NCBI GenBank assembly: GCA_036346205.1
Contig: JARFJB010001983.1
Span: forward strand, 750,001-814,000
Origin: Vesta saturnalis
Lineage: Eukaryota; Arthropoda; Insecta; Coleoptera; Lampyridae
Direction of reading: 5' to 3'
Length of the DNA stretch: 64,000 nt
Positions 21,270 through 33,344 of this stretch are shown in pieces. The translations under genes were made by a program, and so were the position numbers. Within the stretch, counting starts at the first letter, position 1; every line of letters starts with the position of its first letter. The notes under the pieces were generated by a model. It did not search any database, was not told the DNA's origin, and saw only the letters and a program-made list of their open reading frames with translations.

Positions 21270-22230
21270 CTTCACGTACTAAATTATTTCTCGCCAAACA
21301 GAACGATAGTGCAGCCGTTAAAAAAGTGAGCAACACTTCATGTTTTTCAGAACGAAGTATCTATGCTATTAAGAACACCAAACTGAATCAATAGTTAATT
21401 CGAAGAAACGTGCGAAAAGGACAGGTGCACAAACCAATGATCGCCTTCATGTACATGACCAGAATATCCAAACCATTATTCAGCGAAAAGTGTATGATTT
21501 TTTTATTGCAAACATTCCACCAATGATGAACAGTGTCCCTTGTGCTGTTAATAGTGTTGATGACGTACCGAATTTTAAACGCAGTACACTTTTCAAGTTC
21601 TTGAAAAGTATTGGTTTTGAATTTCAAAAGATGGGACGAAAAACTATTCTTACTGAGCGTGATGATATCAGATAGAGGCATAAACAGTTACGATGCATTA
21701 GAAGGACAGAAAAGGAGGTAATTCATAGTAATTTATTATTAAATTATATGTAATTACATGCTTAATGATGGGATTTCATGTAATTTAAAATGTTTACTTC
21801 TTAGGTAGAAGTATTATGAACCGTGGGTTGACGTAGGACATCCAGTGAGTAAAGCATGGCATGATATCATCATTGAAAGTGGTCGGCAGGAATTCATGCG
21901 AAAGCTAAGTACAGGTTTAAAATGACCAAATGGCCATGGACCCCGACTTGCCTTAGTACGTGCTGCTGGGAACAATGGTTTTATACCAGGTGTGGAACTA
22001 ACTTTCTTGTGTAAAAAGAACACCGCTGATGTGTATAAGAAAATGGACGGTGATTTGTATAAGAACTTATTCCAAATATGTCAACAAATTCAGTTATTGT
22101 TATGGATAATGCATCTTATCACGGTAGGAAGGTAACGAAAATTTCAATAATGGCATGGCGAACAGAACAAATTGTTGATTGGCTTAGTGAGAAAGATATA
22201 CCCATTGAAGAAAACGTTTTAAAGTGAGAC
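21270..22230 (+). pseudogene. IS630/Tc1-superfamily DDE transposase relic with a probable intron
   Basis: The N-terminal half (about 21300-21717) encodes a helix-turn-helix-like region ending GFEFQKMGRKTILTERDDI. After a GT...AG interval (about 21718-21804, donor GTAATT, acceptor TTCTTAG) come YYEPWVDVGHPVSKAWHD, LVRAAGNNGFIPGVELTF, DVYKKMDGDLYKN and IVMDNASYHGRKV. The last block holds the second catalytic Asp of this family. The first catalytic Asp, expected in the YLDE-type block, appears as Glu (YYEPWV). Stops after STGLK and frame changes near 22080 confirm decay. The family is common in insect genomes. No terminal repeats were found. Confidence 0.65.
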
Positions 22231-22359
22231 TTACTGGCTGCTGTAGCTCAATAGAAGCATCAACATAATAAAAATGAACTTGAAATTTTGGCACGATGTG
22301 CTTTGTTTACTTACATACAATTGTTAATTATTTAATTAATTTATTTATTTAAAAGCTTG

Positions 22360-24430
22360 TTTCTAAAGTTGTGGAAACAAAGTTACCGCAAGTGAGATAA
22401 TGTCAGAAGAGGAAAGAGTAATTACATTACATAAGCAATTACAAACTTTAACACTAAATTGTACAAAATTCGTCAACTGTGTATGGAGTTTTAGACAATA
22501 AAAGTTTTTTTTTACTTTATTTTTAAATATAGTTACATTTTGTGATTGTTTTATATCGTCGTTTAAAGTGTTAAATAGTTTACATCCTAGATAATGAAAA
22601 ATTTTCTGATAAAAACTAGTGTGGTGCTTCTCAGGTTTGAATTGATTCTTATATCTCGTATTATGTGAATGGAAGTTTAAATTCCTGGAGAACATACTTT
22701 TATGTTTAAAAACAAATCAACACAATTCGTATATATACGCAGCTGCAACAGTTAATATTTTTAGTTTCTAAAAAGCATCACGACACGAATCACGATAGCT
22801 TAGTTTAGCCAAAATTCTTAATGCATACTTTTGCAAGATTAAAACACGTTTTACATTACTGCTATTGCCCCAATTTAATATGCCATATCTCAAATGACTA
22901 TGAAAATTTACGTAATACAGATGTAAAAGTATACGCTGACTGCAATGGTTAGACAGAAATTTTAGTGCATAGCATGAACTGCGCAAGGAATTTGTTGGAG
23001 GTCTGCCTAATATACGGAAGTAGACTGCTACAACTTTAGTTACATTTAATGTTAATTTATTTAATTTTGCCAATGTACAACCTTAGCATACGCTATACAT
23101 AGATTTTTTTAGTTTCGCTGAAATTGATTCCTGTTCTGAATTGCTGAACATTTTTATCATTTAGGTACTGTAAGAGGTCATTACAATAAATTATGTACAG
23201 TAAGGGGCCTAATATGGACCCTTGTGGTATACCTTGAGTAATTAGGCATGAGTTTCTATACGCATTTCTTACTCGTACGATTTGAAAACGCTCATGAAGG
23301 TAGGATGTGAATAACTCTAATGCCATATCTATTTCGTTGGAAGAGCAGTATTGGGTGATCGACTAAACCAAATGCACGAGAGAAGTCAATAAACAGACCA
23401 AGCGCAATTTTTTTACTGTCTATGAATCGACATTAGCTTTTCATATGCACACAGCGCTGATTGCGTGCCTTTGCCACGTTGAAAGCAAACTAATAGCCCT
23501 ATAGTTTGAAACTCATTTGGACCACCCTTTTTGAATAGCGGTGGTATGAGAGCACCTTTTAACTTAGAAAGAAAAACTCCGGTACTAAGCGATAAATTGA
23601 TAGCATAAGACAATGGTTTAGAAATAAAATACTTAATTTGTTTTAGTAAGGGACTAGAAATAGTGTCCAATCCGTGAGATTTTGACGCTTTTAATTTATT
23701 TATTTTATGACATCACTTTTGCATGTAGGAGATAGAAAAAAAGAACGATTGTTAGAAGGTATATGTTTTTCTTGAAAATCGTAATTACTCAAATGTGGTT
23801 TTCTGTTTGCTTTGGTAAAAAAGAAATTAAATGTAGTTGCTATGTCAAAGTCTTCCAGTGTGGTACCATTTCTTTGAAATGAAAGGTCACATTGTTGTTT
23901 TGATTTACCCTGCAACTGGTTTATGATCTCCCACGTTGTTTTGTTAGCAGAGTTATAAACTGCTTTGTCGTGATATTCTTTAACTGTTTGTGATAATTCA
24001 TGTTTATATTGTAAATTTAATTTGTCACTAAGAGATTTGAAGATAGGATATTTTTTGACTCGTTGTATGTATTGACTTTATTTTTCAATGTTATTAACGA
24101 CTTAGACTCTAATTAGTCAATAAATAGTGCATCAGTTAAAACATCGATATTAAAATCGCCTCCAATTACTAATTTCTTATTTGTTTTTGAAAGTTTTACT
24201 AGCATACCATCAACGTTACTTAAAAATATACCAAAACTTAAATTAGGCGATCGATACACTACAACAGCAACAGTGTTAAGAGAGCAGATTTCAATAGCAC
24301 AGCATTCAAAAATTTCATCAAGTTGAAATTCAGAAAGAGCACAGCTTTTTTTATGGTTTTTATATATATTATTTATATAAATTACAGTACCACAGTGCTT
24401 TGAGGATAAACGGCAGTACAACGATGCTAA
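22360..24430 (-). pseudogene. Non-LTR retrotransposon (LINE) relic, EN plus RT
   Basis: Read from right to left, 24421-24113 is an endonuclease segment (VVVYRSPNLSFGIF and LVIGGDFNIDVL, the latter containing the GDFN motif). 23670-23413 is the RT entry region (LKGALIPPLFKKGGP). 23326-23093 carries RT motif GIPQGSILGPLLYIIY. 23073-22768 (HSHLRYGILNWGN) and 22695-22363 (HNTRYKNQFKP) are the C-terminal region. The ADD active-site block is not found after the GIPQGS motif, and each piece is in a different frame. Order and motifs suggest a Jockey/CR1-like clade, which I cannot refine. Confidence 0.8.
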
Positions 24431-25639
24431 ACTTTAATTGCAGAAGTTGAATAATTAAATATTATATTATGTTGAAAATAAATGATGTACTTATAATAAA
24501 ATTTTAATAAAATAATTTTGTTTACACACAAGTTCCTACTATAGGGAAAGTTTCAATTTTTCTGTAGCAGTAGCGATCTCAATTACCAAGTAATCCACTT
24601 ATTTAACCACTCTCTGTGAATCTTCTCCCCTATATGAAATGTACAATCCACATTTTAAAGTTTTGATTTATATAGTAATGTTTATTTGGCGCTGATAAGT
24701 TATAGTAATTTTAGTGCTGTTAAAATGCAAAAAAAAGACAGAAGTCAAAATAACTAAAAATTAATACCCTAAGATTAAATTAAACTAAAATGACTGTGCT
24801 CGAAATCACACATGCAATTGCACCAGTCGACGGAGTAAAAAATACATATAATAAGAAAATAGTTTAATATTTAAAATAGTTTTAATAAGCTATATCTAAA
24901 AATTATTTTCGTAATTGAGGAATTCGTTATAGTTATAGAAAATTGTTTTATTAGGTACTTAGGTAATTTGAATGTGGCCATTATGTGATTTTTGTTTCCA
25001 AGTCAGTTCTTACGTCAAGACCACATCTCATGTGAAGTTCATGTACAATGCGATGTTGTTTAAATGTAATTAAGACTGCTTTTTAAGTATTTTGAATATT
25101 CATAAACATAAATACATTTAAGCATGTGCACGTAAAATAAAGTTCATTAACTGCAAAAATGAAATTTAGTAAAGTAATTTTTACAGTTATCTCGGTGCCC
25201 ACATTGAGCTTGTAATGCGACCAATTTCTTATTAATCAAACTTCGATTCGCTATACTTACAACTCGATTTGTAAGTTCATTTAAAATTTATATTCACGTC
25301 TTTTATTTTAGGTTAGAAGCTGTGTCTCTTACACCGTAGTTACCGGCACCGGTATTCTAAAACGGTGCAGTAATCTATCGGTATAACAAGTTTGGCAAGC
25401 ATGCACTGCCTTCCCATAAGCCCATACTGCACTTGGAGGTTCGCACGGTCTATAGATGTCTTTTAACCCCAATTTGACGTAGATTTTTGTTTTTGTTTTG
25501 ACAGTGTTGCCCATTTTCGTAATTAACTTATAAAAAAGGTTGCATAATTATCTTAAAAAAATTGTTATTAAAATTATTTCATTTCTTTTAATTTCCGTTT
25601 TGTAGGTTGAAGGGTAGTGTGTTCCACACTAGATGTTTA
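24431..25639. other. AT-rich region, no gene seen
   Basis: A 61-codon minus frame at 25514-25329 has less biased composition but matches no family I know. Otherwise nothing is recognised. Confidence 0.5.
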
Positions 25640-26404
25640 TGAATGGTATACATCCTAGCATCCAGTTTATCATGGAAAAAGGAACTAATGGAAGTTTACC
25701 ATTTCTTGACATATTAACATCAAGATATAATTGATCTTTTAAGGGTTACATAAAGCTGACACTACTAGATACCTTCATAAATTATCAAACCATCATCCAC
25801 GTCAAAAAATTGGTGTAATTAAATCTTTAGTGGATCGAGCAAAACGAATTAGTGATCCAGAATGTTTGAAAGATGAATATAAATATTTAACAAAATCCTT
25901 ACAAGCTAATGGATTTTCACTTACTGATGTCAATAATGTTGTTAAACCTGCTAGATATAACCATAAAGACAAACCAGTTCTTAATGTTGGTACTGATTGT
26001 CTTCTTTTTATAGCTAATGTTACAGATAGAATTGAAAAGTTCTGATTAATTGTGTCATTAGGACTGTTTTTAAACCAGTAAGAAAAATTAAAGAACATTT
26101 AAGGTTACCTAAAGATGTTTCAAATCCATTATGATTTTCCGGAGTGTATAAGTTATCTTGTTCACGTGGAAAAGTATACATTGGAGCCACAAAACGTAGC
26201 TTTGATACAAGATGTAAAGAACATATGAGAGTCTAGTTTGATAATATGAAAATACTATTAAGACAAACTCATTATGTTCGTGTACAACGTGAAGCTATTG
26301 AGATATATAAACACCCTAATACTTTTAATAGACAAGAAGAAATTTTCCGTTTGAATAGGTTTTGGCATCTTATAATTAAAAAAAGGCATAGTGGTACGTC
26401 TTAA
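25640..26404 (+). pseudogene. Penelope-like element, RT C-terminus and GIY-YIG endonuclease
   Basis: HPSIQFIMEKGTNGSLPFL at 25645-25705 is the block after the YVDD motif. Then come KLSNHHPRQKIGVIKSLV and DRAKRISDPECLKDEYKYL. The GIY-YIG domain starts at 26141 with GVYKLSCSRGKVYIGATK and continues through TRCKEHMR. It then meets a TAG near 26236 and resumes as REAIEIYKHPNTFNRQEEI, ending at TAA 26402-26404. The GIY-YIG nuclease nicks the target for PLE insertion. Frameshifts near 25730 and 26045 and the internal stop show that it is inactive. The 3' non-coding tail is interrupted by P2 at 26528 and appears to continue at 34305. Confidence 0.82.
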
Positions 26405-26527
26405 TTTTAATTTTGCTGTATTTTTTCCTAGACCTTGAAGTAAATGCTTTACCAATTATATGGTAAATTACCACAGCACTATAATTTAACATAAGTAGTT
26501 GAAATTAAAGTTAAGAATTACATAAAA

Positions 26528-26533
26528 CGTACT
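26528..26533. other. Probable target-site duplication CGTACT, left of P2
   Basis: Directly precedes the AGTAGAAGG start of P2. The partner at 34305-34310 reads CGTGCT (5 of 6 identical). Confidence 0.65.
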
Positions 26534-27395
26534 AGTAGAAGGGGTCCCACTTGAGGACATGACGTCATAACTAATCAAAAGTCAGGGTATTGGTCGCGTT
26601 AAAGCGGGTTAAGACTACATAAGCCCCTTATTGCTTCATTAAGGCGGAGCTAAGACTAGGCCACACCTAGCCTTTTACCTGATTGGTTAGGCGAGCGCCC
26701 GCCCCTCTGGCTTCTGATTGGTCCTTAGGCCCACTACTCAGCAGCTGTGCTCTGATTGGAGGACTAAGTTTCTGCATTCTGGTTGGTTATGGCGGAAAAT
26801 TTGAATTTGTATTCTAATAAGGGAGCCAGAATGCTAACTTGTAAAACAGTTGTAGGGCTTCGCAACTTGCTCTCGGGGCTTCGTCCCACTTGTCATGATC
26901 GGAACTTGTTCTGGAGTCTTCGCTCATTGTCGTGAATCCCATGTCGAGACATTTGAATTTGTATTCTAATAAGTGCGTCCCTAATGCTACCTTGCAAGGC
27001 ATGTTTAGAGCTTCGAAACTTGCTCTCGGGGCTTCGCTCCCTTGTCCTGTCCCCTAGGTGTGAAAACTGAATTTGTATTCTAATAAGGGACCTTAATTCT
27101 AACTTTTAAGACAGGTATAGGTCCTCGGAACTTGCTCTCTGGCCTTCGCCCCCTTGCCCTTGAATTTGATATTGTTTGTAGTGCTATCTAGTTGTGTATA
27201 GACGAATGAATGTTTTCTGTAATAGAAGTGGCTCCCCCTAGCGGTTTATTTAAAACTACATACAGATCACTATAATGTTTATGGGGTAGGTTGGAAATAA
27301 GAGACCCTAGTTCTAACTTGCTAGGTAGGTATAAGAGGTGTACACCACTTATCATGGTTTTAATTATGAGTCAATAAAATTTATAAATAATAAAG
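26534..27395 (+). repeat. P2 left terminal inverted repeat
   Basis: Inverse of 33345-34304, with a deletion of about 100 bp near the tip (between GACGTCATAA and CTAGGCCACA). It contains tandem units of about 125 bp with TTTGAATTTGTATTCTAATA, GCTAACTT and CTCGGGGCTTCG motifs. These are GC-richer than the surroundings. Confidence 0.85.
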
Positions 27396-27997
27396 ATAAA
27401 GGGTTTTAATCATTTATTATAAGTAATACTATTTTGAGATTTCATCACGTGTCAGTACCAGCAGCATTCTCCTTATATGATAGATCTTGTACCGTTTCCT
27501 TCTCAGTGGACCAATGTATTAGAGTAAAGCCTCAATTGTAATTATAACATGGCATTAAACATCAGTACAGGTAATTAAATAAAAGTAAATAAAATTAGCT
27601 TTAAAAACAAACACAATCACTCACCCTTGTTTTACTGATTACGTCAATCTCTTGATACATCTAATGTTGTGTTTATTCCGATTAAGCTATTGTAACTTTC
27701 TTTGAATAGTATAAATTTTCAGACCCATTTTTAATCTTTTCAACTTTATCAACAGCTGGTCTATTTGTTCAACAACAGTTATTTTAGACATGACTCACCA
27801 GTGTTGTATTGAAAAAACGAAGTATAAACTACAACTGAAGTTAGACAATGATTCATTCGTTTTTATAACACAATTTATTTTTTTTTTTGTGATTTATTCT
27901 AGAAAAAGTAACTGTACATTTTAAACGAAGGTCGACTATTGTTATTGGGAACGAAATGAATGAATAATACTTAACATTATTGAAAAATTGAGGATAA
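27396..27997. other. P2 internal AT-rich region, no gene seen
   Basis: Lies between the left TIR and the Tc1 transposase. No motif is recognised, and the left TIR of the Tc1 element was not found here. Confidence 0.45.
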
Positions 27998-30084
27998 TTA
28001 ATAAAGCATATTACCCCCTCTTGCATTAACGACTGCTTGCATTCGACGAAGCATAGTCTGAATTAAATTATGTGATTCCAGTCCTGCAATAGCAAATTTG
28101 TCAGCTCCTGGCCAGTTTTAGGGGCTGGTGTATGCCTTCGGATACGTCGCCCTAACTCATCCCAGACATGTTCGACGGGATTCATATCTGGACTGCATGC
28201 TGACCAATCAAAACGCGTAATTTCTACTTCATCTAGATATTCATTGACAATCCTGGCAGCGTGTGGTCTTGCATTATCATGCATAAAAATGCCTTGCTCG
28301 CCCATACTGACCATAAAAGGCATAATATGATCTTCCAGGACCTCCATTATGTATCTGTGAGCTGTTAGAGAGTCATTCTCTACGGAAACAAACTGTACGT
28401 GCTTCTGAAATGATACCTACCCAAACGGGATAGGTCTCTACACTCGTCGGCGCCCGTCTGGTCCATTGAGGCAAAAACGCAACTCATCTGTAAAGTGTAC
28501 CTTGCTCCAGTCATCATCGTTCCATGCCAAGTAATTTCGAGCAAAACTCAATCTTGCTATTCGATGGTGGCGGTTCAATGTTGGCCATTCATCTGCAAGA
28601 CAATCCATTAGCACGAAGCCTTCTTCTAACTGTCCATTCGCTACATTAACACCTCTAACCTCTTGAAGCTGATTTCGCAGTAAAACCGCAGAAGATGTTC
28701 TATTCCGCAAGCTTGACATCAACAAAAACCAATCATCTCTTTGGCTCGTGACTCTTTTTCGTCCAGAACCGGGTCTTCTGGTTATAAGACCATCCTCCTG
28801 ATAGCGCTGGTACACATTATAATTGAATTACGCCAAGTGTATAAACACTATAACTGGGCCAAATGTATAACAGTAATATTAATCGGCGTCAAATTATGAC
28901 ATTAAAACAAAAGCGATGATGTAATAAATAAAACGCCACTGCCGTTGGCTCAATCGGTGAATTAAGATAAGGGAGAGTTCTAATATACTGAGTTTAATTA
29001 ACATATCTGAAATACTGCATGCTTCCCATCTACTTAATTATTTTCACTTATACTTAATTAATAAGAAAAATATGTAATGTAAATAAAAACAATAAAATGA
29101 TACCTCGGGCGCCAAGCTATTTTTAGATATACGTTATTGGAACAGCTAAACCAAGTTTGTTAATAATAATACAACATTAATCAAAATGAAAATAAAATTG
29201 CAAGACACACTAACGTTTATTTAATAATCAATTGTAATGGAAAAGGTCTTAAACCTATTCGTTAATTACTAAAAAATCATACCTTTGAACAGTTCTGTAT
29301 ATATTTTATTACCGCTGGTGACACATGAAACAGAACGGTCAACTAGATGAAATTATTATAGCATCATTGTGGTGCAATCTCCAGATCTAAGGTTACCAGC
29401 CACACCCCACTGGAATTATCTTGATAATTTATTCTTAATAATTCGAATCCATAATAATTAATGCATTACTTTGAAGTTTTTAGTATGTAAAAAAAATTGC
29501 GAGTTATGATGTAAACCAAGTAAAATAAGGTAGTTAATAAAAGTGGTACTTTAAAAGTGAAAAGTAAAAAAAAGAAAGTGCCTAAAAAAAAGCAAAGGCT
29601 TTAGTTTTAACTATAATAAAAAAAATTAACTTACCATCTACCAATGGCACTTTACACTAAAATTTAGGGAAAATTCCCCACAACTACATACTTCATGCTA
29701 TTACATTTAGCAGCAAGTGAATTGAAAAAGAAAAAAGGCTAGTTATTACGCATTGCGCGGCTTTTAAATGATCAGAATACTTTTTCTAAGGAAAGGGAAC
29801 TATAAATCTTTATGAAATATATTCACTTAAAAATATGTACTATTAAGATATGCAATTTAAGTTACCTACCTCATACAAAACTTAAAAACTTTTCTTATAT
29901 TTACTACTAAATGAATAAAAGATCTAAAATTAAAGTATTACTTAATATAACACAAAAAAAAGGTTGTTACAACATTTTGTACAGCATATAGGCTCTTACT
30001 AGAAATTCTGGCGGTTTCACGTGGTCCTCTACCATCTTGTATCAACGCTACAATTCGTGCCACAACAATAGGATCTAGAGGCAT
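27998..30084 (-). pseudogene. Tc1-like transposase inserted in P2, split by an insertion
   Basis: The start at 30084 reads MPLDPIVVARIVALIQDG, then RGPRETARI, the first helix-turn-helix. After an interruption (28818-29974) it resumes with YQRYQEDGLITRRPGSGRKR. The catalytic residues are FTDELRF (first Asp), HDNARPH (second Asp) and SPDMNPVEHVWDELG (Glu), the DD34E set. It ends at TAA 27998 after the MQAVVNARGG block common in this family. A frameshift lies between 28438 and 28347. The right element end is probably 30378, where CGGCAGTG is followed by TA. The residues are intact but the frame is not. Confidence 0.85.
28818..29974. mobile_element. About 1.16-kb unclassified insertion within the Tc1 gene
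   Basis: It separates the two parts of the Tc1 N-terminal domain (AVQNV | YQRYQ). It is AT-rich with no coding sequence. On the minus strand it contains TTGGCGCCCGAGGTATC at 29117-29101, which resembles a tRNA-Lys primer-binding site. It could be a solo-LTR-plus-leader remnant. The boundaries come from the broken Tc1 frame; the identity is open. Confidence 0.45.
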
Positions 30085-30329
30085 TATGGCGTGGTAAATA
30101 AGAACAGTAAACCGTCACTACCCACAATAAACCATATAACGAATAGGTTTTAGAGAAAAAAAATTAACACTTAACTGAAAAATAAGCAACGAAATGTGAA
30201 TGTTTACTTAGGACTACTTTTTGTTGTATAACAAACGTTGCGAATACGGTGACAGAATGTGACAGCCGCCAACAATATAACTTTCACCGCCTACTACATC
30301 TATGACTCCCTGACTAGTTTAATTTTTAA

Positions 30330-30378
30330 AATTATCTGTAAGTTATTTAAAGTGACCTAAATTTATTGTTCGGCAGTG
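30330..30378 (-). repeat. Right terminal repeat of the Tc1 element
   Basis: CTGTAAGTTATTTAAAGTGA to TTCGGCAGTG followed by TA: a Tc1-type end (CACTGCCGAAC in inverse) and TA target. No left partner was found near 27.9 kb. Confidence 0.5.
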
Positions 30379-30985
30379 TATTTTCCTAATCAATCAACTT
30401 TCTAAAATAATTATAGTTAACAATGCATTGTAATGACAATCAGGTCGTCATTCATTCGCAATTTTGATAAAACTTATACTATTCAATTACGTCTATAACG
30501 TCTGGCAAAATCCTCTACTTATCTAGTTAGGTAAAGACGTGTAAGTCTTCATCACTCCAAATTTTGATAAAGTAATAACAAACTTTCACTACGCTATTAA
30601 AAACCTGTTAATTAACTAGTTACGTAAAGGCTAATAATTTTTATGTTTATATTCTAGAAAACAAAAAAGCCACGAGCTATTAAGTAAATTGTTAACAATC
30701 GAATACAATAAGTTAACTACGCGTGTCACTACGAAATTAAAAACCTCACTCTCGCTATTCATCTAGCCTTCCAGTTGGGCTATCGTACGTATCAGAACAT
30801 AGCTATGGAACCAATACTCCCACACCCCGCTAGTATATGGATAGGATTACCGACGCAGATGTTTGTTTAATGTTTTATTTCCGCTTATGCGTATAATAAA
30901 CATTACTTCAGAAAACTATGCTTACAGGAGCCATAAAGATGTGGTTTTTTCGCCTGTACATACATACATCGAGATTAATATACAG
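30379..30985. other. P2 internal region, faint tandem pattern, no gene
   Basis: Segments with AAAACCT, CTAGTTAGGTAAAGACG and TCACTACG recur about every 110 bp between 30430 and 30780. The pattern is weak. No integrase core is found where synteny with P1 would place it. Confidence 0.4.
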
Positions 30986-31082
30986 ATACGGGTGCAGCGA
31001 CGCCATTCGGGATTGGGACGTCGTGTCTGAAACTACACTTTAAGAAAGTACAATAATAGTTTGTCTTTATCAACAATATTAC
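30986..31082 (+). pseudogene. Integrase gene tail of P2
   Basis: ACGTCGTGTCTGAAACTACA and the following AAGAAAGTACAATAATAGTTTG match the last 60 bp of the P1 integrase gene and its 3' flank (12955-13005, inverse). Nothing upstream matches, so the integrase was lost by deletion or replacement. Confidence 0.65.
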
Positions 31083-31469
31083 ATGAATCAGGCCGGTAAC
31101 TGCATCGGGCCCATTTACAGAGGTGTATCATATCAGGGTGGACATGGTATAAGAAGCTGATTAGGAGGCATATTTAGAAGTATAATACCGCTATTTAAGT
31201 CTGGTGCAAAGGCTATTGGAAAAGAAGCTCTCAGAATGGGCACCAATATCCTCCGTGTTGTCATAGATAATCGGACTATTAAGTAGTCGTTTCAAGATAG
31301 ATTTCACGAGGCAGGTAGAAACCTTAAGCATAAAGCTGACGAGACAATCGATAAAATGATGGAGCGTACGGGCTATAAAAGAGTACGACCGGCCGATGAT
31401 AACAAGTCTCTACCGAGAGCTGTTGCTAAGAAGAAGAAAACTACTTAAGACGATACATTTTCAAGATAA
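31083..31469 (+). pseudogene. Small pVI/pX-like virion protein of P2
   Basis: A single frame from ATG 31083 (MNQAGNCIGPIYRGVS) to TAA 31467-31469, with the shared SIIPLFKSGAKAIGKEAL segment and a basic end. It carries internal stops near 31159, 31284 and 31446. Unlike P1, no frameshift is needed, so P2 shows the original start. The stop overlaps the capsid start (TAATG). Confidence 0.65.
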
Positions 31470-32399
31470 TGGTCTTTTTACATGCACATTCGTGTGAATC
31501 CGAATTGGATTTGTTCGCTTTACCGTCGATGCAGACAAGTATCAAGAGTTGTGAATGGATATTTTACAAGTCCTTATCAGCTCTTAGTGATGACGCCCCA
31601 ATAGAATTTGTAGTGCCCGGAAATGGAAACGATTACATAGATTTAAGCCAGACCCTGTTGTACATCACAGCTAAAGTTCTAAAGCAAGATGGCGCAGATA
31701 TAGTTCACCGGTAAACAATTGGATGCATTCACTTTTCTCGCAAGTGGAGGTTTACTTAAATCAGAAGATGTTGTCACAACCAAACAACACCTATGCCTAC
31801 CGCTCATATATCGAAATGCTGCTAAACTATGGAAAGGAGGACAAGCGTTGACATATTAGGTTGTACCTTATAGCACAATGATACAGCAGGACAGATGAAT
31901 AGACGGGGAGACGCAAATAACGATTTCTCAAAACATCAAGCATTTGCAGCCATCAGAAAACAGGTTGAGATTATTGGTCACGTGCACTCAGATTTGTTTA
32001 ATCAAGAAAAGTTTCTCATAACTGGTGTTGAGTTAAAGACTAAACACGGTGTAACTTACAAGGCGAGGATTACGGGAGCTACTTTACTGGTGAGACGTAT
32101 GGGAATTAATCCCACCATTCTAATTGCTTACGCTACATCCTTAGAAAAAACTGCATCAAAATACCCTGTTACAAGGACAGACGTATAAGTGTTAGCTATG
32201 GATAATGTTTTTCCTCGGTCAGTTGCCTAAACGATGCATCGTAGGCTTTGTAGCAAATAAGGCCTTCAATAGTAATTACACTTCAAATACGTTCAATTTT
32301 CGTCACAGCAATATTAATTACATGTTGTATATTGACGGCCAACAACCAGACTTTACAGTTAATGGTTTATATATCAAGGCGTATCAAACCTTATTCTAG
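31469..32399 (+). pseudogene. Major-capsid candidate of P2, truncated and shifted
   Basis: 31469-31714 gives CESELDLFALPSMQTSIK and VVPGNGNDYIDLSQTLLYI in one frame. The gene then continues in other frames with SQVEVYLNQKMLSQPNN (about 31740), 31895-32188 (VHSDLFNQEKFLI) and 32205-32399 (LGQLPKRCIVGFV). The C-terminal 100 or so residues present in P1 are missing: the text passes at about 32400 to the next gene. This suggests a deletion of several hundred bases. Confidence 0.7.
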
Positions 32400-32436
32400 A
32401 TCTCAAGCTTCAGTGTACAGCAACAGTTGAAATAAG

Positions 32437-32780
32437 ATGGACGCATACTTGGACGTACAAGGGTTTAGAGGTGTTGATGATGAATTCATACCGAAAGAAA
32501 TTGCTGTTGCTACAGATCACGGTTCGTTATTGATGATGCTGATAAAGTTACCTCGAGATTATTATATATCAAAACTCATGTCAAGACAGATAAGACATTT
32601 AGAAGATAAATATCACGGATTCAAATGACCCTCGGGGTATGTACCCTACAACAATTTCCAAGAGGATCTGATAAGAGAGCTGCTGCCATTTAACAAAATT
32701 CACGTTAAGGGCAGTGAAAAACAACAGCTTTAAAGATTTCTTAACAAACAAATTTAAAAAAGAAGCAAAGGCATGTAGTT
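32437..32780 (+). pseudogene. Conserved Polinton-associated hypothetical of P2
   Basis: MDAYLDVQGFRGVDDEF, IPKEIAVATDHGSLLMML and KYHGFK match the P1 gene at 11179-10770. Here the first 63 codons are open and lack the P1 stop. A TGA at 32626 and shifts follow (YNNFQEDLIRELLPFNKIHV in another frame). No function is assigned. Confidence 0.6.
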
Positions 32781-32789
32781 GTTTAAACC

Positions 32790-33175
32790 ATAACATCGCG
32801 GAGCCTATGTGTGTACTGGAACACGCGTTACTATTGCAAGACGGGACGCAGACCAACTCCAAAGATGTATGCGGTACAAGTGTTGAAATGTTTGAAATCG
32901 ATCCACAGCCGCAAGAATGTATTTCGACTTGTATGTACTTCTAATCAACTACCGAGGCACGCGCCTAAACCGTGTGCAATTAATTTAAACACGGATCCAG
33001 CAAGCATTGGACTGCTATCTATATTGACGAGAACGGTAACAGCGAGTATTTTGATTCCTTTGAACGGCTCCCGAAAGGATACCATTTACGTTTCCTAGAG
33101 AAGAATTCTAGATGGTTCCATTATAACACAGCGATACAGCAGGATTACCATTCGGATGTTTTTTTTTTATTTTAG
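32790..33175 (+). pseudogene. Adenain-like protease of P2, truncated
   Basis: The stretch from 32999 reads KHWTAIYIDENGNSEYFDSF (His and Asp motifs) and runs to TAG 33173-33175. The upstream part (QDGTQTNSKDVCGTSVEM, about 32838-32891) is in other frames. The frame ends after an HSDVFF stretch, and the catalytic Cys block seen in P1 (FGCM) is absent. The enzyme is therefore dead. Confidence 0.7.
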
Positions 33176-33344
33176 ACTAAATAAGTTATCAATAATTGAT
33201 TTTGTAAATAAGTTTTTTGCTACATGTTTATTTATAAATGATTAGATAATCAAGTTACTGTGTAATGTTTATTTTTCTACTACTATTCTAACCTGATAAA
33301 TAAAAAATAGTTTTTAGTAATTTAGTTGTTTGTTTAAGAGTGAT

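Noticed and set aside
25329..25514. 61-codon minus-strand frame with balanced composition
   Set aside because: No homologous family recognised, no neighbouring exon, and too short to support as a gene.
28936..28944. CACTGCCG, matching the Tc1 terminal motif
   Set aside because: It lies inside the insertion and the following bases do not continue the Tc1 terminal repeat.
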